A stretch of 64,000 nt of DNA from Acidimicrobiaceae bacterium (GTDB taxonomy: Bacteria; Actinomycetota; Acidimicrobiia; Acidimicrobiales; JAUTXP01). Within the stretch, counting starts at the first letter, position 1; every line of letters starts with the position of its first letter. The translations under genes and the position numbers were made by a program. This document shows positions 24,310-32,114 of this stretch, piece by piece. Below the pieces are notes generated by a model, which saw only the letters and a list, made by a program, of their open reading frames with translations, did not search any database and was not told where the DNA came from. The stretch lies in assembly GCA_030837965.1 (NCBI GenBank), contig JAUTXP010000062.1:1-64000 (forward strand), given 5' to 3'.

Positions 24310-25176
24310 TCACGCGTAGAGCTCCAACCCGGCTGCATGGATGAGGCGGGCCGCGTCCAAGTCGGCCTTGTCCGCCCCGTCGCCGCCGTAGCCCTCCATC
24401 TCCAAGACGGCGGGCAGACGCTGCACCGCGGGATGGCCGAGGAAGGAGGCCAGTCCGTCCTCGCCGATCCAGCCCTCGCCCAGGTTGGCGTGCCGATCGC
24501 GATGCGCGCCCAGCGGCACCTTCGAGTCGTTCAAGTGCAGGCAGCGCAGGCGCGACAGGCCGACGGCGGCATTGAGCCCGTCGATCACCGCGTCCATTTG
24601 GGCGGGCGTGGAGAAGTCGATGCCCGCGGCCCACAGGTGTTGACTGTCGAGGCACACGCCGAGGCGCTCGCTGCCGCCCGCGGCGTCGATGACCAGGGCC
24701 AGCTCTTCGAAGGTGCGTCCGATGGTGCCGCCCGCGCCGGCGGTGTTCTCCAACAACAGGTCGCTGCCCGCGGGCACGGCTTCCAGCGCGGCGCCGATGG
24801 CGTCGGCGATGGCAGGAAGGCGCGGTTCGAGCCCGGCGCCCAAGTGGCTTCCGACATGCACGATCAGGGAGGCGGCGTCGAGGGCGGATGCCACCCGCAG
24901 GTTCTCGGTGAGGCAGGCGGCCGAGCGGGCGCACACGGCTTCGTCTGTGCTGCCCAGGTTGATCAGGTAAGTGGCGTGACAGACCCAGTCGCGCAGACAC
25001 GAGCTCGACCGCCTGCGTGCGGCCAGCGCGGCCAACTCGTCCACATCACGCGAGGTGGGGCGCCATTGACGCGGGCTCTGGGTGAAGACCTGGATGACGT
25101 CGCACCCAGCGGACTCGCCCCGCTCGATGGCCTTGCCCAATCCGCCCGACTGGCGGACGTGGGCCCCGAACAGCAA
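24310..25176 (-). CDS. nfo: deoxyribonuclease IV (AP endonuclease)
   Basis: 288 residues. The endonuclease IV fold is indicated by FGAHVRQSGGL, VFTQSPRQW, IVHVGSHLGAGLE, LLENTAGAGGTIG, CLDSQHLWAAGID, CLHLNDSKVPLGAHRDRHANLGEGWIG and VLEMEGYGG. These hold the Zn-binding His, Asp and Glu residues. It cuts 5' of abasic sites in base excision repair. It lies 16 bp before the hemerythrin gene on the same strand. Confidence 0.93.
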   Translation of the reverse strand: MLFGAHVRQSGGLGKAIERGESAGCDVIQVFTQSPRQWRPTSRDVDELAALAARRRSSSCLRDWVCHATYLINLGSTDEAVCARSAACLTENLRVASALDAASLIVHVGSHLGAGLEPRLPAIADAIGAALEAVPAGSDLLLENTAGAGGTIGRTFEELALVIDAAGGSERLGVCLDSQHLWAAGIDFSTPAQMDAVIDGLNAAVGLSRLRCLHLNDSKVPLGAHRDRHANLGEGWIGEDGLASFLGHPAVQRLPAVLEMEGYGGDGADKADLDAARLIHAAGLELYA

Positions 25177-25211
25177 CGCGCTGGAGGTCCGGCGAAGGGC
25201 CGAACTGCCGG

Positions 25212-25418
25212 CTAGGAGAGGCGGCGCGAGCGTCGGTAGACGCGGCGGCGGGCCAGCGGCTGCAACTCGACGCCGCCGTCGTCGATGACCTCTTCGATGA
25301 CTTCAGGCCTGCGGTCGACGTAGATGCGCCGACCTCCGCCTTGGAGCAGCGGGACGCAGACGGCGACGAGCACCATCAGCAGGACGAGGAGGAGGAAGAA
25401 CCCGATCATGGCCCGCAT
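25212..25418 (-). CDS. small single-pass membrane protein
   Basis: 68 residues (or 65 from ATG 25409). One strongly hydrophobic helix (MIGFFLLLVLLMVLVAV) is followed by a charged, Arg-rich tail containing RRIYVDRRPEVIEE. No family is recognised. It is divergent from the tiny hydrophobic gene at 25485, whose promoter-like element lies in the 66-bp gap, so the two may be co-regulated. Confidence 0.55.
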   Translation of the reverse strand: MRAMIGFFLLLVLLMVLVAVCVPLLQGGGRRIYVDRRPEVIEEVIDDGGVELQPLARRRVYRRSRRLS

Positions 25419-25448
25419 GTCCCCGCCGCGGTCATGGGTGAAACCGAG

Positions 25449-25474
25449 GTTTGCCCGGCCCCGTCAGCGGGGAC
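25449..25474 (+). promoter_or_regulatory. SigF/SigB-like promoter, copy 1
   Basis: GTTT (25449-25452), a 16-bp spacer, then GGGGAC (25469-25474), ending exactly 10 bp before ATG 25485. This resembles the stress sigma consensus GTTT-N15-17-GGGTA(T/C) of actinobacteria. The same spacing recurs at 39705. The short distance to ATG implies a leaderless or nearly leaderless transcript. Confidence 0.6.
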
Positions 25475-25484
25475 GCCGGAGGGC

Positions 25485-25544
25485 ATGTATATCGGCATCG
25501 GCACCCTCATCATCATCATCATCCTGGTCCTCCTGCTCACCTAG
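25485..25544 (+). CDS. 19-residue hydrophobic peptide
   Basis: ATG 25485 to TAG 25544. The peptide begins MYIGIGTL and is then almost entirely Ile/Leu/Val, enough for one short membrane helix with no charged residue. There is no Shine-Dalgarno site. Support comes from the promoter-like GTTT-N16-GGGGAC element, shared with the small hydrophobic gene at 39741, and from position in a cluster of small stress-type proteins. Similar very short hydrophobic proteins (DUF3309-like) are known, but no function is assigned. Confidence 0.55.
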   Translation: MYIGIGTLIIIIILVLLLT

Positions 25545-25645
25545 CAGCAGCGCTCGGCTCGGCAAACCCTCATTCCTCCGCACGCCCACGCTGCACCCGG
25601 AATCGCACCGGTACCGGGGCGGCGAGAAAGCGAGAACGAGAGCCC

Positions 25646-25876
25646 ATGGCTGACCGCACCACCTTCCATGTCATCCCTGACGCGCAGAGCTGGAAGGTCA
25701 AGAACGAGGACGACGCCACCTACGACGCCCTGGTCGACAACAAGGACAGGGCGGTCGAGTTGGCACGTGAGTACGCCAAGCAGGCACCGCTCGGCCAAGT
25801 GATCATCCACACGCGTGACGGCCGTATCGCCGAGGAGTTCACCTACGGCGAGGACCCCCGCGGCACGCCAGGCTGA
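25646..25876 (+). CDS. DUF2188 protein
   Basis: 76 residues from ATG 25646, with AGAACGAGAG upstream. The pattern FHVIPDAQSWKVKNE, ALVDNKDRAVELAREYAKQ and GQVIIHTRDGRIAEEFTYG is that of DUF2188, small soluble proteins often found among stress-response genes. Molecular function is unknown. It may be cotranscribed with the 19-residue peptide 101 bp upstream. Confidence 0.85.
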   Translation: MADRTTFHVIPDAQSWKVKNEDDATYDALVDNKDRAVELAREYAKQAPLGQVIIHTRDGRIAEEFTYGEDPRGTPG

Positions 25877-25934
25877 CACCAGCACGCCTGTCCCCAACGC
25901 CCCGGCCCAGCAGGTTCGTGGCACTATCGGCGTC

Positions 25935-27431
25935 GTGAATCGACCTCTTCGGACACCGGCGCTGATCGCCCTGCCGATCGCGGTGGTGGTGATGGCCGGC
26001 GTCGTGGCGTGCACGCGCTCCGAGCCACGCCCCATCGCCCAGGCCGGCGCGGCCAAGCCGAACATCGTGTTCGTGCTGGCCGACGACCTGTCCAGAAACC
26101 TGGTGCCGTTCATGCCCAACGTCCGGCGCATGCAGGCTCGGGGCGTGCGATTCAGCAACTACTTCGTGACCGACTCGCTGTGCTGTCCGTCGCGATCGTC
26201 GATCTTCACCGGCCGGTTCCCGCACAACACCGGCGTCTTCAAGAACGCCGGGCCCGACGGCGGGTTCAACGCCTTCAGGGACAAGGGCCAAGAGGACGAC
26301 ACCTTCGCTACCAGCCTGAAGGCCGCGGGCTATCGCACGGGCATGATGGGCAAGTACCTCAACGGCTACCTGCCCAAGCCCGACGGCAATGTCAACGGCT
26401 ATGTGCCGCCAGGCTGGGACGAGTGGGACGTGGCTGGCAACGGCTACGGCGGGTTCGACTACGCGCTCAACGAGAACGGGCAAGTGCATCGGTACGGCCG
26501 GGACCAGGCCGACTACCTCACCGACGTGATCGCGAACAAGGCCGTGTCGTTCATCAGCAACGCGGCGGACGCCAAGCAGCCCTTCGTCCTCGAGGTGGCC
26601 ACCTTCGCTCCGCACGCGCCGTACACGCCTGCTCCCCGGGATGCGGCCAAGTTCCCTGACACGCGGGCGCCGCGGGACCGGGCCTTCAACCACGACAACG
26701 CAGGGATGTCGTCGTGGCTGGCCGGTCTCGAACCGCTGACCGCGCAGGACATTTCGACCATCGATCAGGGATACCGCAAGCGGGCCCAGTCGGTGCAGGC
26801 CATCGACGCCATGCTCGGGCGCATCAACCAGACGCTCACCGACGCGGGTGTGGCGGGCAACACCTACGTGATCTTCAGTTCGGACAACGGCTACCACATG
26901 GGCGAGCACCGCTTGACCCCAGGAAAGATGACCGCCTTCGACACCGACGTGCGGGTTCCATTGATCGTGACCGGTCCGGGCGTACCCGGTTCACGCGTCA
27001 TCGAGCAGGTGGCGGAGAACATCGACGTGCGGCCCACGTTCGAGGACTTGGCGGGCGTGCCCGTTTCCAGCTCGGTCGACGGACACAGCCTGGCGCCGTT
27101 GATCTCGGGCGACAGCGTGGTCGACTGGCGCTCGGCCGCCTTGGTCGAGCACCGCGGGCCGGTGCGCGACCCAGCGGACCCGGACGCACCCGGCGCCGAG
27201 AGCCCCAACCCTCCGAGCTACAACGCCATCCGCACCGCGGACACGCTCTACGTGGAGTACGTGACCGGCGAGCGTGAGCTCTTCGACTTGAGGAGCGACC
27301 CGGACCAGCTCGTCAATGTGGCCGACGACGTCGACCCGTTGTCGGTGGCGCAACTCCACACGGCACTCGTCGCGGCTACGGAGTGTCAAGGCGCCGATGC
27401 CTGTTGGGCTGCGCAGCACACCGCGCAATAA
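25935..27431 (+). CDS. secreted sulfatase (lipoprotein)
   Basis: 498 residues from GTG 25935. The N-terminal signal ends in VVAC, a plausible lipobox. The type I sulfatase fold is clear: NIVFVLADD (metal Asp pair), the formylglycine motif CCPSRSSIFTGRFPHNTG in which Cys of C-x-P-S-R would be modified, YRTGMMGKYLNGY, FAPHAPYTP, and FSSDNGYHMGEHRL. It likely hydrolyses sulfate esters outside the cell. An arylsulfotransferase-like gene follows, so sulfated surface or environmental polymers are a plausible target. Confidence 0.9.
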   Translation: MNRPLRTPALIALPIAVVVMAGVVACTRSEPRPIAQAGAAKPNIVFVLADDLSRNLVPFMPNVRRMQARGVRFSNYFVTDSLCCPSRSSIFTGRFPHNTGVFKNAGPDGGFNAFRDKGQEDDTFATSLKAAGYRTGMMGKYLNGYLPKPDGNVNGYVPPGWDEWDVAGNGYGGFDYALNENGQVHRYGRDQADYLTDVIANKAVSFISNAADAKQPFVLEVATFAPHAPYTPAPRDAAKFPDTRAPRDRAFNHDNAGMSSWLAGLEPLTAQDISTIDQGYRKRAQSVQAIDAMLGRINQTLTDAGVAGNTYVIFSSDNGYHMGEHRLTPGKMTAFDTDVRVPLIVTGPGVPGSRVIEQVAENIDVRPTFEDLAGVPVSSSVDGHSLAPLISGDSVVDWRSAALVEHRGPVRDPADPDAPGAESPNPPSYNAIRTADTLYVEYVTGERELFDLRSDPDQLVNVADDVDPLSVAQLHTALVAATECQGADACWAAQHTAQ

Positions 27432-27527
27432 ACACATTTCGGGACAAGACGACGTTTCTTGACCGCTCCCGTAGTTTGTGGCTTGCGCCTCGGTTACATT
27501 GACGGCTCTTACCACCCGGGGGGGACG

Positions 27528-29045
27528 TTGATTCACACTTCACGGCGTCCCGCGGCCGGCCCTGTCATGTGGTCGATCGTGGGAACAGTTGTCATCTGCC
27601 TGGCTGCGCTCGTCGCAGCCGCCGCGCCCAGCTCTGCGGGCACGACCGTCACCACGTTGGGCATCACGTCGAGCCCGTCGCTGTATCCCGCGTTCGACCC
27701 CATCATCTCGGACTACGTCATTCGCTGTGACCCGGGCGAGAGCGTGCAGGTCTCGGTCAACGTGCCGACCGGCTACGAGGCGTTCGTCAACGGCGGCGGC
27801 GGGCACACGAGTTCGTTCACCACCCCGGTGAACCTGTTGGAGGGCCAGGCGTTCTCGGTCACCGTCTTGAACCTGAGCGCGGGTTCGGGCTCTACCTATC
27901 ACGCCCGTTGTCTGCCGACCGACTATCCGAACTTCACCTCGCAGAAGCCCGGCACGCCGCAGGCGGAGTACTACCTGACCACGGCCATGTACCCGGCCAT
28001 GTTCTCGCCAGGCACGCCGGTGGAGAACCAGTACCCCACCATCTGGAGCAACGACGGGGTGCCCGTCTGGTGGATGCCGATGCACAAGAAGACCTTGAAC
28101 ATGACGCTGCTGCCCAATGGCGATGTGGCCTTCATCGGCCTACAGACGTCGGTCGCCGAGGAGTTCGACCTCAATGGCAAGCCGGTGCGCTCGCTCGAAC
28201 TGCCTGGGAGCGGCGTCGAGGTCCACGAACTGCAACTGCTGCCCAACGGCAACTTCCTCACCGCGAGCAACCGCATCAAGCCCCACGTCAACCTCGCCTT
28301 CATGGGCGGCCCGACCGACGTGAACATGTGGGACGTTCTGATCGTGGAGGCCACGCCGAGCGGACACGTGGTCTGGTCCTGGTTGGCGAGCGACCACATC
28401 GACGTCCATGAGACGGCCGCGCAGTGGTACGACTACATCGTCACCTCGGGCGACGACGGCCGGGGCTACGACAACATCCATTTCAACTCGGCTGAGATGA
28501 GGGGCGACAAGGTGCTGCTGTCCTTCCGCCATCTCGACGCCGTCTACGAGGTGGACAAGGCCACGGGCGACATCGTCTACAAGCTCGGCGGCACCACCAC
28601 CTCCAAGAGTTTGGCCGTGGTCGACGACCCCGTGTTCACGGACGGCGGGAGTTTCGCGGGCCAGCACGACGCCCGGTACTTCGGTGAGCAGCCGGACCAG
28701 GTCACCATCCACGACAACGGCACCGGGAAGAACAGGGCCCCCAGGGCGGTCCGATACGCCATCGATCGGGCCGGGCACAAGGCCACCCTGGTCGAGTCCG
28801 TCACCGACAGCCTGGCCCCTTCGTCAGGATGCTGCGGGAGTGCCCGCAAACTCTCGACGGGAAACTGGCTGGCCGCGTGGGGCTTCAACACCGTCGTGTC
28901 CGAGGTGAACACGGCCGGGGAACACCAGGCCTTCATCAACTGGACCGACGCCGGCTTCGGGAACTACCGGGCCGAGCCCGTGATGCCTGGCATCCTCAGC
29001 CGCAACGCGCTGCGCAGCGCCATGGACACCCGCCTCGCCGGGTAA
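27528..29045 (+). CDS. secreted arylsulfotransferase-like protein
   Basis: 505 residues. TTG 27528 is chosen because a long G run (ribosome site) ends 2 bp upstream and a signal-anchor sequence (MWSIVGTVVICLAALVAAAAP) follows soon after. The body is a beta-propeller of the ASST type, with NDGVPVWWMPMHKKTLNMTLLPNGDV, VEVHELQLLPNGNFL, SDHIDVHETAAQWYDYI, NIHFNSAEM and GQHDARYFG. The His-containing motifs fit the active site of aryl sulfotransferases, which move sulfate between phenolic esters. Acceptor and donor are unknown. It follows a sulfatase by 96 bp. Confidence 0.82.
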   Translation: MIHTSRRPAAGPVMWSIVGTVVICLAALVAAAAPSSAGTTVTTLGITSSPSLYPAFDPIISDYVIRCDPGESVQVSVNVPTGYEAFVNGGGGHTSSFTTPVNLLEGQAFSVTVLNLSAGSGSTYHARCLPTDYPNFTSQKPGTPQAEYYLTTAMYPAMFSPGTPVENQYPTIWSNDGVPVWWMPMHKKTLNMTLLPNGDVAFIGLQTSVAEEFDLNGKPVRSLELPGSGVEVHELQLLPNGNFLTASNRIKPHVNLAFMGGPTDVNMWDVLIVEATPSGHVVWSWLASDHIDVHETAAQWYDYIVTSGDDGRGYDNIHFNSAEMRGDKVLLSFRHLDAVYEVDKATGDIVYKLGGTTTSKSLAVVDDPVFTDGGSFAGQHDARYFGEQPDQVTIHDNGTGKNRAPRAVRYAIDRAGHKATLVESVTDSLAPSSGCCGSARKLSTGNWLAAWGFNTVVSEVNTAGEHQAFINWTDAGFGNYRAEPVMPGILSRNALRSAMDTRLAG

Positions 29046-29113
29046 GGCCCGCCCGCCCGACGCGGCCGCCCGCCCGACGCGGCCGCGCCGCGCCGCGCCG
29101 TACCCCACTCGGT

Positions 29114-29156
29114 CTGGAGGACATAGCAACCCGCTGGGTGTGCCTATGTCCTCCAG
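29114..29156. terminator. 43-nt hairpin repeat, family B copy 3
   Basis: Same arms as the other B copies (CTGGAGGACATA / TATGTCCTCCAG), with an inner ACCC/GGGT stem almost identical to the copy at 16884. It sits between the convergent stops of the sulfotransferase-like and lipoprotein genes. Confidence 0.8.
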
Positions 29157-29188
29157 TCGTGTGAAGGAAGGGGGTGGTGCGTCGTGGG

Positions 29189-29752
29189 TCAGGCGAACTG
29201 CTTGACGGCCTCGTCGGCCCAGGCGCATGCGGCGTCGGCCGAGGTGGTCAGCAGCGTGCCGGTGGCCAGGGCCTTGCCGTGCAGGATCACGCAGACCCAC
29301 GACGTGCCCTGGTCCACGGCGTAGGCGCCGTCGCCGCGTGCTTGCGACGAAGTCGTCAGCCCGAGCGACCTGGCCCCTTGGGACCCTTCGTTCAACGCGG
29401 CCTTGGCCGCCTCGTTGGATGCGAACGTCACGAACGAGATCGACCCCGCCTCGGCCGGGTTGCCCGCGGCCACGAAGGCGCAGCGAAAGCCCTTCTTGGG
29501 GTCGGCCAAGTCGGCCGACGACCGGTCCATGTTCAGCGTCACCTGCTGGCCCGCGCTCTTGGACAGCGCGCCCGCATCGAGCTTGCTGCAGTCCTTGGGG
29601 GGCGCGATGTCGGACCGGCGCAAGGTGGAGTCGGTGGGCACGGTGCTGGGCGACGTGTTGTGCGAGGACTTGGTGCACCCGGTCAGGAGAAGGACGCCCA
29701 CTATGGCCGCGGCGCCTGCCGCGAGAGGGCGAGCAGCAGGGCTCGGCATCAT
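29189..29752 (-). CDS. DUF3558-like lipoprotein
   Basis: 187 residues from the first of two adjacent ATG codons at 29752. The signal peptide ends in VLLLTGC (lipobox). The mature part has CSKLDAGALSKSAGQQVTL, a Cys pair (CSKL, FRCAFV) and a C-terminal CAWADEAVKQF, the pattern of actinobacterial DUF3558-type cell-envelope lipoproteins. Function is unknown. Hairpin repeats of families A and B flank it on both sides. Confidence 0.75.
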   Translation of the reverse strand: MMPSPAARPLAAGAAAIVGVLLLTGCTKSSHNTSPSTVPTDSTLRRSDIAPPKDCSKLDAGALSKSAGQQVTLNMDRSSADLADPKKGFRCAFVAAGNPAEAGSISFVTFASNEAAKAALNEGSQGARSLGLTTSSQARGDGAYAVDQGTSWVCVILHGKALATGTLLTTSADAACAWADEAVKQFA

Positions 29753-29772
29753 CGGATCGTATTCCCCGCCGA

Positions 29773-29803
29773 ATTTTCCACAGCACCTGCTGCTGTGGAA
29801 AAG
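29773..29803. terminator. 31-nt hairpin repeat, family A copy 2
   Basis: TTTTCCACAGCA and TGCTGTGGAAAA arms; the loop (CCTGC) is in the opposite orientation to copies 1, 3 and 5. It lies 17 bp downstream of the stop of the minus-strand membrane glycosyltransferase gene, as expected for its terminator. Confidence 0.75.
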
Positions 29804-29819
29804 CGCGGGGGTGGGCCGG

Positions 29820-31985
29820 TCAGGAGCAGCGGTAGGTGCTGGGGGGACCGGTGATGGCGTATGCGGCCAGGCCGTCGCCCACGAACACGACGTGAGCGCC
29901 GGGGTCATTGCGCGTCCAGCGTGACTCGGGCGGCTCGTCTGGCGGCTGGCCTCCAGGCAGGCCGATGCGCCACCGGGCCAGGTCGATGCCCAGCTCGGGC
30001 TGCGGGCCGCCGACGGGCACGACCACGTACTCGATCCTGTGGCTGCGCACCATGGCCCGCCATGCCTCACACGTCTCCACCGGCTGCCACGCGCCCTGCG
30101 GCCCGCGCTGGCCCAGCATCTCCACGTGATTGTCCAAGGTGCGGCCATACAGCGGATAGGAGAAGACGAAGCCTGAGTAGCCGATGCGGGCGCCGTGCCG
30201 GCGCTCGGCCCAACGGGCCACGTCCAGGTTGACGAAGCGGCGCGACCGGTACCGGACCTGCATGGGCCAGCCCAACACCACGACGGCCGCCAGGCCGACA
30301 GCCAGCGCGGCCCGTCGGCGCTGGACGAGCCACGGCCAGGCCGCGACGAGCGCGAAGGCGACGGCTGCGGTCAAGATCGCAACAGGGGCGAAGCCCTTGG
30401 GCCAACTGTCGGCCCCGCCTCGGCCGAGCTGCGTGGCGGCCAGGACGACGCCCAGCACGGCGGTGACGAGCAGCCGAGCCCTCGTCCATCGGGCCATCAC
30501 CAGCGGCACGATCACCAAGGCGATGGCCACGGCCGGGAGCATGTAGCGCAGGTTGAACCCGAACAGGTTGGCGGTCACGAAGTGCACGCCGGGCGTGGCG
30601 ATGAGCTGCGGGGCCCACACCGTTCCCGGCGTCACGAAGAACACCGCGAAGGCGAACACGGCGACCACGGCGGGCACCAGTCGGTGTCGGCGCAAGGTGA
30701 TGATCCCCACGCCCATGGCCACGGCCATGATCCCGATGATCACGAACCAGGCCGAGCCCATGCCCGTGCGCAGTCCTGGCAACAGCGCCACGCGCCACAA
30801 GTGCCAGTCGGTCACGTGGCGCAACAGGTTGTGGCCGTACACGTCCATCGACGGCGTGGGCGGCCGGGCCAACTCGATGGGCCCGGCCCCGATCCGAAGA
30901 CCGGGGATGGGGTTGCCAATGGCGAACAGGTTGCGCAGGTACCAGTAGCTCCCGGTGGCGACGGTGGCCACGCTCCAGCGCACGATGGTGCCCAGTCGCA
31001 GGCCCTTGGGCGTGAGCACGGCCAGGCTCACGGCCAATGCCGCGATCGGCGCCACCAGGGTGAGCTTCGCCCCTAAGGCCAGGCCCGCGCCCAGTCCGCT
31101 GAAGATCGCTCCCGCTCGCCGTCCGTCCTTGGTGGACACGGCCCGCTCGTGCACCACGAAGGCGATGGCGGCCAACAGCCCCACCAACCCGAGCACGTCG
31201 TCCTTGGCCGTGCTGGCCTCGGAGACCACTACCACTGGGATGGTGAGAGCCACCGCCACGCCCGCCAGGCTGGCCGGGGCCACTCCCGCGTCCTCGCCGA
31301 TGCACCAGCCCGCCAGCAGGGCCAGCGGGACCATGGCGATGTTGAGCAGGATCGACAGCATGTCGTTGCCCATGGCCAGGTAGGCGATGGCGTGGAGCAG
31401 CGAGGTGTTGGCCGGGTAATAGGTGACGAGGGCCTCGCCGTTGAGGAACTGCAACCTGCTCGTCCAACCGCTCTGCACGAAGTTGGCGGCGAAGGGCATG
31501 TGGTACCAGAGGCTGTCGCCGTTGCCGGGCCCGCCTCCCCGGCCGATGCCGGTCTCGACACCCCGCCCCACCCATGTGGCCCACTGCCCGAGCACCAACG
31601 CGCTCGACGCGGCCACGATGACGACGTCGGCCACTGACCGGTGTCGCGTCGGGCCCGACTCGGTGGACTCGACCGACGCCTCGCCCTCGTCCGGCCCCGA
31701 CCGATCCTGGCCACGACCCTCGAGCAGGAAGGCCGATCCCGCACCAGCCGCGACCACGGCGGCCATCAGCGCCCAGGTCCTGAACAGCCCGACGCTGCCC
31801 AGCAGCTCGCTGATCACGACCAGGCCTGACAATGCCCCGATGGCGTCGGCCAGCACGGCCAGCGGACCGCTCCATCGGGGGGCCAATCGACGACGCCAGA
31901 CCCGAGCCGCCATCCATGCGCCGCCGCAGAGCAATGTCAGCCTGAGAACACCTACCGCGTATTCCACGCCGCTCAACAGACCCAC
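29820..31985 (-). CDS. polytopic membrane glycosyltransferase-like protein
   Basis: 721 residues with about 14-16 membrane helices and a soluble C-terminal domain of about 150 residues. The region around GNGDSLWYHMPFAANFVQSG is the extracytoplasmic first loop, with an acidic residue, and resembles GT-C glycosyltransferases that use polyprenyl-phosphate sugars. SEASTAKDDVLGLVGLLAA and GAKLTLVAPIAALAV are similar to ArnT/PMT-type helices. Likely it glycosylates a surface polymer or protein. The gene is divergent from the FN3 protein gene (129 bp between the chosen starts). Confidence 0.72.
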   Translation of the reverse strand: MGLLSGVEYAVGVLRLTLLCGGAWMAARVWRRRLAPRWSGPLAVLADAIGALSGLVVISELLGSVGLFRTWALMAAVVAAGAGSAFLLEGRGQDRSGPDEGEASVESTESGPTRHRSVADVVIVAASSALVLGQWATWVGRGVETGIGRGGGPGNGDSLWYHMPFAANFVQSGWTSRLQFLNGEALVTYYPANTSLLHAIAYLAMGNDMLSILLNIAMVPLALLAGWCIGEDAGVAPASLAGVAVALTIPVVVVSEASTAKDDVLGLVGLLAAIAFVVHERAVSTKDGRRAGAIFSGLGAGLALGAKLTLVAPIAALAVSLAVLTPKGLRLGTIVRWSVATVATGSYWYLRNLFAIGNPIPGLRIGAGPIELARPPTPSMDVYGHNLLRHVTDWHLWRVALLPGLRTGMGSAWFVIIGIMAVAMGVGIITLRRHRLVPAVVAVFAFAVFFVTPGTVWAPQLIATPGVHFVTANLFGFNLRYMLPAVAIALVIVPLVMARWTRARLLVTAVLGVVLAATQLGRGGADSWPKGFAPVAILTAAVAFALVAAWPWLVQRRRAALAVGLAAVVVLGWPMQVRYRSRRFVNLDVARWAERRHGARIGYSGFVFSYPLYGRTLDNHVEMLGQRGPQGAWQPVETCEAWRAMVRSHRIEYVVVPVGGPQPELGIDLARWRIGLPGGQPPDEPPESRWTRNDPGAHVVFVGDGLAAYAITGPPSTYRCS

Positions 31986-32021
31986 TCAAAGGGCATGGAC
32001 ACGGACAAAGGCCGCAGAATT

Positions 32022-32100
32022 CCCTTGTATTTCAAGGGTCCACTCGTTGTGGTGTGGGCATCCCACCGATATGGTCGGCAGGTCGCTCTAGGCGAGAGCG
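32022..32100 (+). promoter_or_regulatory. structured leader of four small hairpins
   Basis: Upstream of the FN3 gene start, four perfect short stem-loops follow each other: CCCTTG/CAAGGG (32022-32038), GTGGG/CCCAC (32054-32066), CCGA/TCGG (32066-32078) and CGCTCT/AGAGCG (32084-32100). They end 14 bp before TTG 32115. The GEMM c-di-GMP core (GACGCAAAGCC) is absent, and I do not recognise another RNA class. Confidence 0.4.
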
Positions 32101-32114
32101 TTACGGGGGGCAGG

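Noticed and set aside
25553-25590. A third copy of the GTTT-N16-GGGGAC promoter on the minus strand near 25560
   Set aside because: GGTTTGCC is present, but the bases 16 bp further are CTGCTA, not GGGGAC, and no ORF starts after it.
27432-27527. A second GEMM riboswitch upstream of the sulfotransferase-like gene or the FN3 gene
   Set aside because: The GACGCAAAGCC core and the GNRA-capped stem are absent in both leaders.
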